Positions 7,609-16,557 of a DNA stretch of 38,922 nucleotides are shown here, one piece after another. The notes beneath the pieces were generated by a model that saw only the letters and a list, made by a program, of their open reading frames with translations, ran no database searches and was not told where the DNA came from. This stretch comes from Colivivens sp964452915. Lineage in GTDB: Bacteria; Bacteroidota; Bacteroidia; Bacteroidales; Bacteroidaceae. The position numbers and the translations under genes were made by a program. Numbering within the stretch: position 1 is the first letter of the stretch; every line of letters begins with the position of its first letter. The stretch lies in contig CAYVNW010000028.1 in the NCBI GenBank assembly GCA_964452915.1, positions 1 to 38,922 of the forward strand, read 5' to 3'.

Positions 7609-8939
7609 AGGAAAGGATAGTCGTTTTAGGTGCAGGCGAAAGCGGTGCAGGTGCCGCTGTATTAGCCAAAGTGAAAGGTTTCGATGTATTTGTTTCTGAC
7701 ACTTCTGCAATAAGAGACAAGTACAAGAAGCTACTTGAAGACTATGAAATAGAATGGGAGGAAGGGCATCATACCGAAAATCTCATTCTAAACGCAAATG
7801 AAGTAATCAAAAGTCCTGGAATACCGGAAAATGCGCCAATGATCAAAAAAGTCAAAGCTAAGGGTATTCCTGTAATATCTGAAATTGAGTTCGCCGGTAG
7901 ATATACCAACGCACAAATGATTTGTATAACAGGATCTAACGGAAAGACTACGACGACATCACTCATTTATCATATTCTAAAAAATGCCGGTTACAATGTA
8001 GGCCTCGCCGGCAACATCGGAAGGAGTCTTGCCCTGCAAGTTGCAACAGAACACTTTGACTACTATGTCATTGAACTGAGCAGTTTCCAATTGGATAACA
8101 TGTATAAATTCAAGGCAAACATAGCCATACTCATGAACATAACACCAGATCATCTCGACCGTTATGACTTCAAAATGCAAAACTATGCAGACGCAAAAAT
8201 GCGGATCACTCAGAATCAGACTAAAGACGACGCATTTATCTTTTGGAACGATGACCCGATTGTCAAGAAGGAAATGAAGAAATACAATCTTAAAGCGAAA
8301 TTGTACCCATTCTCAGAACTGAAGGGAAAGGATTCGATTGCATATACAGAAGATAGCCAATTCATAATTGAGCAACCGACTCCATTCAACATGGAATTAG
8401 ACGAACTGGCACTTACCGGCAAACATAATTTGTACAATTCTCTTGCAGCAGGTATAACAGCAGATATCGTAGGAGTAAGCAACGATAAATTGCGCGAATG
8501 CCTCTCAAACTTTGCAGGCGTAGAGCACAGACTGGAAAAGGTGTGCAGAGTACGTGGAGTAGACTTCGTTAACGATTCAAAAGCGACAAATGTCAATGCA
8601 TGCTGGTATGCCCTCGAAAGTATGAAACAACCTACAATTTTGATACTTGGGGGTATTGATAAAGGAAATGACTACTCTGAAATATATAAGCTCGTGAAAG
8701 AGAAATGCAGAGGTCTGGTTTTCCTTGGTGTTGACAATAAAAAACTCCATGACAACTTCGACTCTTTTGGCCTGCCAATAGTAGATGTCAAAAACATGAA
8801 GGACTGTGTCGACGTGGCATATAAGATGGCACACGAAGGAGACTGCGTGCTGTTAAGTCCGTGCTGCGCCAGTTTCGATTTGTTCAAAAATATGGAAGAC
8901 AGAGGAGAACAGTTCAAGCAATACGTTAGAGAGCTATAA
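7605..8939 (+). CDS. murD: UDP-N-acetylmuramoylalanine--D-glutamate ligase MurD
   Basis: MurD (444 aa) adds D-glutamate to UDP-MurNAc-L-Ala. The start MKERIVVLGAGESG is the usual N-terminal Rossmann motif. Its ATG overlaps the mraY TGA in the sequence ATGA, which decides the start against an in-frame ATG 54 bases upstream. The ATP loop ITGSNGKTTTT centres on Lys114. GNIG, ELSSFQL, NITPDHLDRY and the C-terminal LSPCCASFD motif all fit MurD. ftsW follows after 36 bp. Confidence 0.97.
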   Translation: MKERIVVLGAGESGAGAAVLAKVKGFDVFVSDTSAIRDKYKKLLEDYEIEWEEGHHTENLILNANEVIKSPGIPENAPMIKKVKAKGIPVISEIEFAGRYTNAQMICITGSNGKTTTTSLIYHILKNAGYNVGLAGNIGRSLALQVATEHFDYYVIELSSFQLDNMYKFKANIAILMNITPDHLDRYDFKMQNYADAKMRITQNQTKDDAFIFWNDDPIVKKEMKKYNLKAKLYPFSELKGKDSIAYTEDSQFIIEQPTPFNMELDELALTGKHNLYNSLAAGITADIVGVSNDKLRECLSNFAGVEHRLEKVCRVRGVDFVNDSKATNVNACWYALESMKQPTILILGGIDKGNDYSEIYKLVKEKCRGLVFLGVDNKKLHDNFDSFGLPIVDVKNMKDCVDVAYKMAHEGDCVLLSPCCASFDLFKNMEDRGEQFKQYVREL

Positions 8940-8975
8940 CGACTAATAACAAAATAACAGCTAAAGGAATGCAAT

Positions 8976-10283
8976 ATGCTAAAGATTATCAGTAACAATC
9001 TATTTAAGGGAGATAAAGTAATATGGATGATATTCTTCTTCCTTTGCATGATCTCACTCGTTGAGATATACAGCGCATCAAGCTCGCTTACGTACGGAGG
9101 AGGAAACCACTGGGACCCAATGATCAGACAGGCAGGATTCCTTTTTATCGGACTAATCATAATCTTGATAGTACACAGAATTCCATACAAGTACTTCAAG
9201 CTAATGCCGATATTCCTTCTCCCAACGGCTATCATGCTACTTTTGTACGTACTGTTCTTTGGTGGAACCATTAATGAGGGGAACAGATGGATTGACCTGG
9301 GATTCTTATCGTTCCAACCTTCTGAAGTGGCAAAAGCCGCTCTTATCATGTCACTTGCCGCCATTCTGTCCAAAACACAGAATGAGGAAGTCGTGGAAAC
9401 CCGCAAAGGGAAGAAGGTGGTCATCATGGCGACAAAAGGAGGTTATTACAAGCCATTCAAAATTTGCAGTTGCTTGATTATCGTTATATGCGGGCTTATA
9501 GTACCAGAGAACTTCTCAACGGCCTTTATTTTGTTTGTCGTTTCAGTTGTATTAATGTATATCGGGAACATTCCACACAAACTTATGCTCAAAGGATTGC
9601 TTGTTGTCGGTTTGGTTGGCGGACTTGCTGCCGTTGCACTACTTGTAACTCCTGACTCTACTTTAAGGGCTATGGGTGGTCGTCCGGTAACCTGGAAACA
9701 CCGTATAGAAAAGAAAATCGGTATCAAGGCTGAAAGTGATAAGGCTGAGGAAAACATAGAAAACGAATACAATTTGTCGGAGGACTGGCAAGTAGGCAAT
9801 GCAAACATTGCTATTGCCAACTCAAATATTATTGGGTTGGGCCCAGGAAACTCTGTTCAGCGCGATTTCCTCGCTCATGCAGAATCCGACTTTATATATT
9901 CAATCATAATTGAAGAAATGGGTATAGGCGGAGCCATATTCGTGATTTTCCTTTACACAGCATTGTTGGTAAGGGTAAGCAAGATAGCAAAGAGGTGCGA
10001 CAAGTTCTTCCCTGCCTTCCTCATTATGGGCTTTGGTATAATCCTTGTTCTGCAAGCATTGATCAATATGGGTGTTGCAGTCGGAATGCTGCCTGTCACA
10101 GGGCAGCCACTTCCACTAATCAGCAAGGGTGGCACATCGATCATTATAACATGCTTCTATTTTGGCGTTATTTTGAGTGTCAGCAGATATGCAGAGAAAG
10201 TGAACGAGACACCAGCCCAACCGGCGGAAGCAGGCAGTTCGATTGAAACCGACGAATATTTTAGTAGCGCAGGTATACAATAA
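8976..10283 (+). CDS. ftsW: FtsW, septal SEDS peptidoglycan glycosyltransferase
   Basis: This 435-aa integral membrane protein of the SEDS family polymerises lipid II at the septum with FtsI. It has about ten hydrophobic helices. The conserved GNRWIDLGFLSFQPSEVAK segment lies near residue 100, and a late loop reads LPVTGQPLPLISKGGTS. A charged cytoplasmic insertion (about residues 135-160, EEVVETRKGKKV) and another soluble segment near 240-275 lengthen it relative to E. coli FtsW (414 aa). Position between murD and murG favours FtsW over RodA. Confidence 0.96.
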   Translation: MLKIISNNLFKGDKVIWMIFFFLCMISLVEIYSASSSLTYGGGNHWDPMIRQAGFLFIGLIIILIVHRIPYKYFKLMPIFLLPTAIMLLLYVLFFGGTINEGNRWIDLGFLSFQPSEVAKAALIMSLAAILSKTQNEEVVETRKGKKVVIMATKGGYYKPFKICSCLIIVICGLIVPENFSTAFILFVVSVVLMYIGNIPHKLMLKGLLVVGLVGGLAAVALLVTPDSTLRAMGGRPVTWKHRIEKKIGIKAESDKAEENIENEYNLSEDWQVGNANIAIANSNIIGLGPGNSVQRDFLAHAESDFIYSIIIEEMGIGGAIFVIFLYTALLVRVSKIAKRCDKFFPAFLIMGFGIILVLQALINMGVAVGMLPVTGQPLPLISKGGTSIIITCFYFGVILSVSRYAEKVNETPAQPAEAGSSIETDEYFSSAGIQ

Positions 10284-10300
10284 AGCAGTTTATTTTAGTT

Positions 10301-11407
10301 ATGAAAGAGTTAAGAGTGATAATCAGTGGCGGCGGCACAGGAGGACATATTTTCCCTGCGATAGCTATTGCCAACGCGATAAAATCCATAAATCCGGCAA
10401 GCAATATACTATTTGTCGGAGCTGAGGGCAGAATGGAGATGCAGCGTGTACCCGAAGCTGGATATAAGATAATTGGTTTACACATAGAAGGATTCGACAG
10501 AAGGCACCTGCTGAAGAATATAAAGGTGTTGATCGATATACTGAAATGCCAGCGAAAGGCACACAAGATTATCGCTGACTTCAAGCCACAAGTTGTTGTT
10601 GGTGTGGGTGGATACGCAAGTGGACCTACCCTAAAGACTGCTGCTCAAATGGGTATTCCGACATTAATACAAGAACAAAACTCCTATGCAGGTGTGACTA
10701 ATAAATTACTTGCGAAATCCGCGAAGCGCATTTGTGTCGCTTATGAAGGAATGGACCGATTCTTTCCACAAGACAAAATCGTTATGACGGGAAACCCCGT
10801 ACGGCAGATACTGACCGAAGGACATCTCAGCCATGAAGAGGCTGTCCGCACATTTGGCCTTGACCCACAACGACGCACAATACTGATTATTGGAGGGAGC
10901 TTGGGGGCCAGAACAATGAATGAGAGTGTACTTGGGGCACTTGATACTATCGCTGACTCAGACGTACAGATAATTTGGCAGACAGGGAAATATTACAGTG
11001 GACAGATATCTGAAAGGCTCGCCAAACATACACAATTGAGCAATCTTGTCGTTAAGGACTTCGTATCTGATATGAGTGCGGCATACGCAGCAGCTGATTT
11101 GGTTGTATCGCGTGCAGGAGCCAGCAGTATAAGCGAACTGTGCCTGCTCGGTAAACCATGCATACTCGTCCCGTCACCAAATGTTGCGGAAGACCATCAG
11201 ACAAAAAATGCCATGGCACTCGTCAATAAAGGTGCTGCAATCATGATCACAGACAGTCGCGCACCACAAACATTGATCGAGGAGGCAATACACACGGTTA
11301 AGGATAAGTCAAAATTAGAATCTCTAAGTGAGAACATCAAGAAGTTAGCAATAAGTGATTCCGCCAACCGTATAGCACAAGAAGTAATTAATTTAGCAAA
11401 CGCATAA
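10301..11407 (+). CDS. murG: UDP-GlcNAc:lipid I N-acetylglucosaminyltransferase MurG
   Basis: MurG (368 aa) converts lipid I to lipid II at the inner face of the membrane. The N-terminal glycine loop GGGTGGHIFPA (about residues 10-20), VGVGGYASGP, IGGSLGARTMNE and the donor-binding segment SRAGASSISEL...AEDHQTKNA are diagnostic of this GT-B enzyme. Length fits the family (355-370 aa). It begins 17 bp after ftsW and ends 4 bp before murC. Confidence 0.97.
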   Translation: MKELRVIISGGGTGGHIFPAIAIANAIKSINPASNILFVGAEGRMEMQRVPEAGYKIIGLHIEGFDRRHLLKNIKVLIDILKCQRKAHKIIADFKPQVVVGVGGYASGPTLKTAAQMGIPTLIQEQNSYAGVTNKLLAKSAKRICVAYEGMDRFFPQDKIVMTGNPVRQILTEGHLSHEEAVRTFGLDPQRRTILIIGGSLGARTMNESVLGALDTIADSDVQIIWQTGKYYSGQISERLAKHTQLSNLVVKDFVSDMSAAYAAADLVVSRAGASSISELCLLGKPCILVPSPNVAEDHQTKNAMALVNKGAAIMITDSRAPQTLIEEAIHTVKDKSKLESLSENIKKLAISDSANRIAQEVINLANA

Positions 11408-11411
11408 TAGT

Positions 11412-12788
11412 ATGGATAAGAAATTTAAGTCAATATATTTTATAGGAGCAGGCGGTATAGGCATGAGTGCCTTGGAACGCTATTTCATATCCAAAGGATA
11501 CAACGTGGGAGGCTTCGACAAGACACCAAGTGAACTGACCGAAAAACTAATTGAAGAGGGAGTCCAAATCCACTACGAAGACAATATTGATACGATCCCT
11601 TCCTGCTTCAAAGATCCAAACACAACCCTTATAGTATACACACCCGCCATACCATCAGACCATACAGAACTTACTTACTTCCGTACCAATGGTTTTGAAA
11701 TACATAAACGTGCACAAGTACTTGGGTTCCTTACGCAGTCGCACAAAGGACTATGCGTAGCAGGGACGCATGGGAAAACTACCACATCGACTATGACTGC
11801 ACATCTGCTGCACCAATCACATATTGACTGCAATGCCTTTCTCGGCGGTATTTCAAAGAACTATAATACCAATTATATTTTATCTTCAAAAAGCGATTTT
11901 GTAGTTATTGAAGCCGATGAATTCGACAGGTCGTTTCATTGGTTGCGTCCATACATGTCGGTAATTACAGCAACCGACCCCGACCATCTTGACATATATG
12001 GAACAAAAGAAGAATATCTCAAGAGCTTCGAGAATTATACAACCCTGATAAAGCCAGGGGGAGCACTCATAATTCACAAGAATCTTGAGATGAAGCCATT
12101 TGTACAGGATGGAGTAAAAATCTATCAATACTCCCGCAACGAAGGAGACTTTCACGCAGAGAACGTAAGGATAGGCAATGGAGAGATCGTGTTTGATTTT
12201 GTAACACCGACCACCACCATCAAAGACATTCAACTTGGTGTGCCAATTGCAATTAATATTGAAAACGGGGTAGCCGCCATGGCTCTTGCATGGCTCAACG
12301 GAGTAACCGATGATGAAATCCGCAAAGGAATGAAGTCGTTCAAAGGAGTGGACCGTAGATTTGATTTCAAAATTAAGAAGGATAATATTGTGTTCCTTAG
12401 TGATTATGCACACCATCCAAAAGAAATAGAGCAGTGCATAAAATCAGTCAGGGAACTTTATCCTGACAAGAAGATTGCTGCAATATTCCAGCCGCACCTG
12501 TATACCCGGACAAGAGATTTCTACAAAGAATTCGCAAACAGTTTGTCGTTATTGGACTGTGTCTATCTATGCGACATTTATCCGGCAAGGGAGAAACCTA
12601 TTCCAGGCGTTACAAGCCAGTTAATCTATGATAACTTGCGGCCCGGGATCGAAAAATATCTCATTCACAAAGAAGACATTTTAAACGTAGTCAAGAAAGG
12701 TGATTTCGATGTTTTAATCTCGTTAGGTGCAGGTGATATAGAAAATTATGTTCCACAAATAACAAGACTATTAGAAGAATGCAGATAA
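11412..12788 (+). CDS. murC: UDP-N-acetylmuramate--L-alanine ligase MurC
   Basis: The 458-aa ligase adds L-alanine to UDP-MurNAc, the first stem-peptide step. It shows IYFIGAGGIGMSALE at the N-terminus, the ATP loop AGTHGKTTTS with Lys122, EADEFDRSF, the DPDHLDIYG motif and DYAHHPKEIE. All are standard MurC landmarks. The stop overlaps the ftsQ start by 10 bp, suggesting coupled translation of the ligase and the divisome gene. Confidence 0.97.
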   Translation: MDKKFKSIYFIGAGGIGMSALERYFISKGYNVGGFDKTPSELTEKLIEEGVQIHYEDNIDTIPSCFKDPNTTLIVYTPAIPSDHTELTYFRTNGFEIHKRAQVLGFLTQSHKGLCVAGTHGKTTTSTMTAHLLHQSHIDCNAFLGGISKNYNTNYILSSKSDFVVIEADEFDRSFHWLRPYMSVITATDPDHLDIYGTKEEYLKSFENYTTLIKPGGALIIHKNLEMKPFVQDGVKIYQYSRNEGDFHAENVRIGNGEIVFDFVTPTTTIKDIQLGVPIAINIENGVAAMALAWLNGVTDDEIRKGMKSFKGVDRRFDFKIKKDNIVFLSDYAHHPKEIEQCIKSVRELYPDKKIAAIFQPHLYTRTRDFYKEFANSLSLLDCVYLCDIYPAREKPIPGVTSQLIYDNLRPGIEKYLIHKEDILNVVKKGDFDVLISLGAGDIENYVPQITRLLEECR

Positions 12789-13534
12789 GCAAAGGCATAA
12801 AGATGATTTGTGCAGCAGTACTTGCAATTTGTATTGCCGCCTACATTGTGTACTCCATTTTACTATCAGCTGATGATAAGGATATTTGCGCAGGCATTGA
12901 ACTCAATATTGAAAAGCAACAAAATACAGGGTTCGTCAACAACTCAATAATAGAGCGAGAACTGCGCAACGCAAATATATTTCCAACTGGCAGACGTATG
13001 TGCGATATCAGTACAGGTAAAATCGAGAAAGTACTACGGCAGAACGAGTTCATCGAAAATGCTGAATGCTACAAAACCGCAAACAACAATATTGTTATTA
13101 ATATCACCGAAAGGACACCTGTAATTTATATACTTCCTGAAAACGGAGAGGGATATTATGTTGACAGGTATGGCAAATCTATAAAAAGGAATAATTATCC
13201 AGTCAACATGCCAGTCGCCACCGGAAAGATTACACCACGTTACGCGGAGAAAAGGCTGTCTCACCTTGGTGCATTCTTGCTTAACAACGACTTCTGGAAC
13301 GACCAAATTGAGCAAATCAACGTGTCGGTCAATTCTGATAAAGAATTCGTTATTGACTTGATACCTCGTGTGGGCAAACAGACTATACATTTAGGAACAA
13401 TAAAGAATTTTCAAAAGAAATTGGACAGGATGATGATCTTCTACCAGAAGGCAGTTCCTGTCATCGGATGGGACAAGTATTCATTGATTAATCTTGAATA
13501 CGAGGGACAAATAATTTGCAAAAAACAAAAATAA
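12779..13534 (+). CDS. ftsQ: FtsQ/DivIB-type divisome protein
   Basis: The product (251 aa) is a bitopic membrane protein. It has a short basic start, one transmembrane helix (about residues 9-29, MICAAVLAICIAAYIVYSILL), then a periplasmic POTRA/FtsQ-like region (about 40-120, containing FIENAECYKTANNNIVINITERTP in two blocks) and a beta-rich C-terminal part. FtsQ bridges early and late divisome proteins through FtsL and FtsB. The start at 12779 overlaps murC by 10 bp; an ATG at 12803 would remove eight residues but keep the helix. Placement between murC and ftsA is the Bacteroidota pattern. Confidence 0.9.
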   Translation: MQISKGIKMICAAVLAICIAAYIVYSILLSADDKDICAGIELNIEKQQNTGFVNNSIIERELRNANIFPTGRRMCDISTGKIEKVLRQNEFIENAECYKTANNNIVINITERTPVIYILPENGEGYYVDRYGKSIKRNNYPVNMPVATGKITPRYAEKRLSHLGAFLLNNDFWNDQIEQINVSVNSDKEFVIDLIPRVGKQTIHLGTIKNFQKKLDRMMIFYQKAVPVIGWDKYSLINLEYEGQIICKKQK

Positions 13535-13539
13535 CATAT

Positions 13540-15156
13540 ATGGAAGAGCAAGAATCTATAATTGTAGCTATCGAATTAGGTTCGTCAAGAATCTCCGGAA
13601 TTGCAGGCAAGATGAAAGATGGTACTATGCAGATATTGGCTTATGCCGAAGACAAGTCAACAGACTGCATTAAGCGCGGTATCGTTTATAACATCGAGAA
13701 AACCACACAAAGTATCAAGAATGTAATCAGCAAGCTTGAAACTTCGTTGAAAATGAAAATCAACCGCACATACATCGGTTTGGGAGGACAGTCCGTACGT
13801 TCTATCAAGAGCGTGATTAAAAAAAACATGTTGACACCGACGTATATCACACAAGCGCATGTTGATGCCATAACCGACGAGAGCCATGAGGTACCATTTG
13901 ACGATTGTGAACTGATTGGCTATTACGTTCAAGGCTTCACAGTCGACACTAGTCAGACAAACGATCCTGTGGGTATCGTAGGAACAAACATCGAGGGTGA
14001 ATTTCTGAATGTCGTTGCGAACACACGTCTTCGCAGTAATATCAAGACTTGTTTTGAAAACATGGGATTGGACATTGCCGATTACCGACTTTCAGCATTC
14101 AATCTTGCGAATAATGTACTCACTGATGCAGAGAAAAGAACTGGCACGGTGCTTGTTGATATAGGCGCAGGTACAACCACAATTGTAGTATTGAAAAATA
14201 ACATCGTCAGACAAATCACGACTCTGCCTTTGGGCATTAATAACATAAAACAAGATCTTTGTGAATTACAGATTGAATATCACGAAGCAGAACAGTTGTT
14301 ACTTACTTATGGCGATGCAATAGCAAACAACGACATTCAAACCGGAGATGATCAGTCGGCTCCTGTCTATACGACATCCGACGGCAGAACTATTGAAATT
14401 GCTGAAATCCAACAAATCATCAAAGCAAGGTTGCAGGAAATATTACTGAATGTAGACAACCAAATACACAATACTGAATATGCCGACAAGTTGCTGGGCG
14501 GAGCTGTAATCACTGGTGGTGGTGCCAATCTCAAGAACATTGACAAAGCTTGCCTTTCAACGCTGAAAGTTGATAAGATTAGAATTGCAAAAAAAGTAAT
14601 TCCACAACTTATAAAGAATAGTGACATTACATCACTCTCCATAGAGAGTTCTACAACTTGCTCAATAATTGCACTCCTTTTGTCTGGTACGGAAAATTGT
14701 GTTGGTGCAGAATATAACGAACCTGACATCTTCAGGGAGCAAGAGAAAGAAAAAGAGATCTCGGTACATAAAGAAGCATCCTTAAAGATACAGAAAGAGG
14801 AAGAAGCTGCACTACAGTACATTGAAGAGACAAAAAACAAACTGCGTGAGGCTATTATCAATCTACGTAAGGCAATTACAGACATCGAGGCCGATGACTC
14901 TAACAAAAAGTTGAAGGCAAACGCTATAAAATCCATTGATGATGCCGGATTGATCATTACCGATGACTACACCAAAAACAAGGAATTGCTCATCGATAAA
15001 GACAAGTATAAGCAATCACTGAGGGAGGCTGACGACTTAATAAACAAATGCGACGAAGAGTCTGACAGACTGGCTGAAATAATCAGAGAGGCAAACAAAC
15101 GGAACAGCCCATTAGGGAAGATTGCACGTTGGTTTGATGATTTGCTTAAGGAATAA
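13540..15156 (+). CDS. ftsA: FtsA, actin-like membrane tether of FtsZ, with a long C-terminal coiled-coil extension
   Basis: FtsA polymerises on the inner membrane and anchors FtsZ. The ATG at 13540 gives MEEQESIIVAIELGSSRISG, with the phosphate-1 loop of the actin fold near residue 10. VDIGAGTTTIVV (phosphate 2) and ITGGGANLKN (adenosine loop) follow. The core ends near residue 390. Then come about 130 residues rich in E, K, A and I with heptad character (about 395-520), and a terminal amphipathic segment GKIARWFDDLLKE (526-538) that suits the membrane-targeting helix. The total of 538 aa is well above the 420 aa of E. coli FtsA. Five bases separate it from ftsQ. Confidence 0.93.
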   Translation: MEEQESIIVAIELGSSRISGIAGKMKDGTMQILAYAEDKSTDCIKRGIVYNIEKTTQSIKNVISKLETSLKMKINRTYIGLGGQSVRSIKSVIKKNMLTPTYITQAHVDAITDESHEVPFDDCELIGYYVQGFTVDTSQTNDPVGIVGTNIEGEFLNVVANTRLRSNIKTCFENMGLDIADYRLSAFNLANNVLTDAEKRTGTVLVDIGAGTTTIVVLKNNIVRQITTLPLGINNIKQDLCELQIEYHEAEQLLLTYGDAIANNDIQTGDDQSAPVYTTSDGRTIEIAEIQQIIKARLQEILLNVDNQIHNTEYADKLLGGAVITGGGANLKNIDKACLSTLKVDKIRIAKKVIPQLIKNSDITSLSIESSTTCSIIALLLSGTENCVGAEYNEPDIFREQEKEKEISVHKEASLKIQKEEEAALQYIEETKNKLREAIINLRKAITDIEADDSNKKLKANAIKSIDDAGLIITDDYTKNKELLIDKDKYKQSLREADDLINKCDEESDRLAEIIREANKRNSPLGKIARWFDDLLKE

Positions 15157-15174
15157 TATTAACTTACATAATAG

Positions 15175-15183
15175 AAAGGTGAT
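15175..15183 (+). promoter_or_regulatory. Strong Shine-Dalgarno sequence of ftsZ
   Basis: AAAGGTGAT lies 3 bp before the ftsZ ATG and is extensively complementary to the usual 3' end of 16S rRNA. Other genes in the cluster have A/T-rich leaders with little such complementarity. It fixes the ftsZ start and may raise FtsZ synthesis relative to FtsA from the same transcript. Confidence 0.55.
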
Positions 15184-15186
15184 ATA

Positions 15187-16494
15187 ATGGATAACGTTGA
15201 ATTTGCATTTCCCAAAGAAGGAACAAGTATAATAAAGGTAATAGGTGTTGGTGGCGGTGGATGTAACGCTGTTAACAACATGTTCAATAAAGGCATTCAT
15301 GATGTGGCCTTCATTGTATGTAATACAGATAAGAAAGCGCTGGACGACTCTGTTGTGCCATCGAAACTGCAATTAGGAAAGGAAGGGCTCGGTGCAGGCA
15401 ATAAACCGGCAGAAGGAAGAAAAGCCGCCGAAGAGTCTCTCGATAGTATAAAGGCAATGCTTAGCGATGGGACGAAAATGGTATTTATCACTGCCGGAAT
15501 GGGTGGAGGCACCGGTACCGGTGCTGCTCCAATCATCGCTAAAACAGCCAAGGATATGGGCATCCTAACTGTAGGTATCGTAACTATACCGTTCCGTTGG
15601 GAGGGAATAAAGAAAATAGACCAGGCACTCGATGGAGTCGAGGAAATGAGCAAGAATGTTGACGCACTACTTGTCATTAACAATGAACGCTTAAGGGAAA
15701 TATATCCGGACCTGACTGTACTCCATGCCTTTGCAAAAGCTGACGACACACTATGTAATGCAGCCCGCAGCATTGCGGAAATAATCACCATGCATGGCAT
15801 TATCAATTTGGACTTCAACGATGTGAAGACTGTCCTGCTCGATGGTGGTGTTGCGATTATGAGTACCGGTTATGGCAGTGGTGAAGGCAGAATTACCAAA
15901 GCTATTGAAGATGCGCTACATTCACCTCTACTCAATAACAACGATATATACGACTCAAGAAAGTTCCTCCTTCATATTTCATTTAGTGGCAGTGACAACG
16001 GCGAAGGGGCACAAAGTCTTATGATGGATGAGATGAGCGAAATACATGAGTTCATGAATAAGATGCGTACCGCAGATATTGTAGAGACTAAATGGGGACT
16101 CTCTGTCGATCCTTCACTTAAGGATAAGGTCAAAGTTACGATACTTGCTACCGGATTTGGAGTGCAAGACATTAATACAGATGAAATGTCGGACAGGATG
16201 AACCGCAGACGAAAGGATGAAAGAAAGAGGGAAGTTCAGAAAACAGAGGATGAAATCGAAAAAGAGATTCGCCGCAACAATATCTACGGAAACGATAAAA
16301 ACGGTACAATAAGGAAATCAATATATTGTTATATTTTTAAGGACGAGGATCTTGACAACGACGATGTAATCAGTATGGTTGAAGCGTCGCCAACATACAA
16401 GCGCAAAAGAGAAGATATAAGACTGATTAATGAACGTTCGAATGCAAGCAGGCATTCAGCACCAGAAGCAGGAACGGTCATCAGCTTCACCTAA
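15187..16494 (+). CDS. ftsZ: FtsZ, tubulin-like cell-division GTPase
   Basis: FtsZ (435 aa) forms the Z-ring. It has GVGGGGCNAVNNM near the start, the tubulin signature GGGTGTG at residues 106-112, and the T7 synergy loop NLDFND at 207-212, so it should be catalytically competent. After the GTPase core comes a charged linker (about 330-365, rich in R/K/E) and a second conserved-looking block (KSIYCYIFKDEDLDNDD, then MVEASPTYKR). The protein ends GTVISFT, which resembles the short conserved C-terminal peptide that binds FtsA. It is the last dcw gene, 30 bp after ftsA, with a terminator downstream. Confidence 0.97.
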   Translation: MDNVEFAFPKEGTSIIKVIGVGGGGCNAVNNMFNKGIHDVAFIVCNTDKKALDDSVVPSKLQLGKEGLGAGNKPAEGRKAAEESLDSIKAMLSDGTKMVFITAGMGGGTGTGAAPIIAKTAKDMGILTVGIVTIPFRWEGIKKIDQALDGVEEMSKNVDALLVINNERLREIYPDLTVLHAFAKADDTLCNAARSIAEIITMHGIINLDFNDVKTVLLDGGVAIMSTGYGSGEGRITKAIEDALHSPLLNNNDIYDSRKFLLHISFSGSDNGEGAQSLMMDEMSEIHEFMNKMRTADIVETKWGLSVDPSLKDKVKVTILATGFGVQDINTDEMSDRMNRRRKDERKREVQKTEDEIEKEIRRNNIYGNDKNGTIRKSIYCYIFKDEDLDNDDVISMVEASPTYKRKREDIRLINERSNASRHSAPEAGTVISFT

Positions 16495-16515
16495 GCATCT
16501 TCACTATATTCATTT

Positions 16516-16556
16516 AATGGGTAGGTTAATACATTTGCCTACCCATTTTTATTTTT
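16516..16556 (+). terminator. Rho-independent terminator of the dcw operon
   Basis: A perfect 10-bp stem, AATGGGTAGG (16516-16525) with CCTACCCATT (16538-16547), encloses a 12-base loop and is followed by a T-rich run. It begins 21 bp after the ftsZ stop. It also lies between convergent genes (ftsZ and the minus-strand TPR gene), but the reverse direction lacks a comparable T-tract. Confidence 0.85.
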
Positions 16557-16557
16557 A

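Noticed and set aside
8672..9427. 251-codon minus-strand frame across the murD-ftsW junction
   Set aside because: It is antisense to two well-supported genes, Ser/Ile-rich without a fold signature, and has no promoter or leader of its own.
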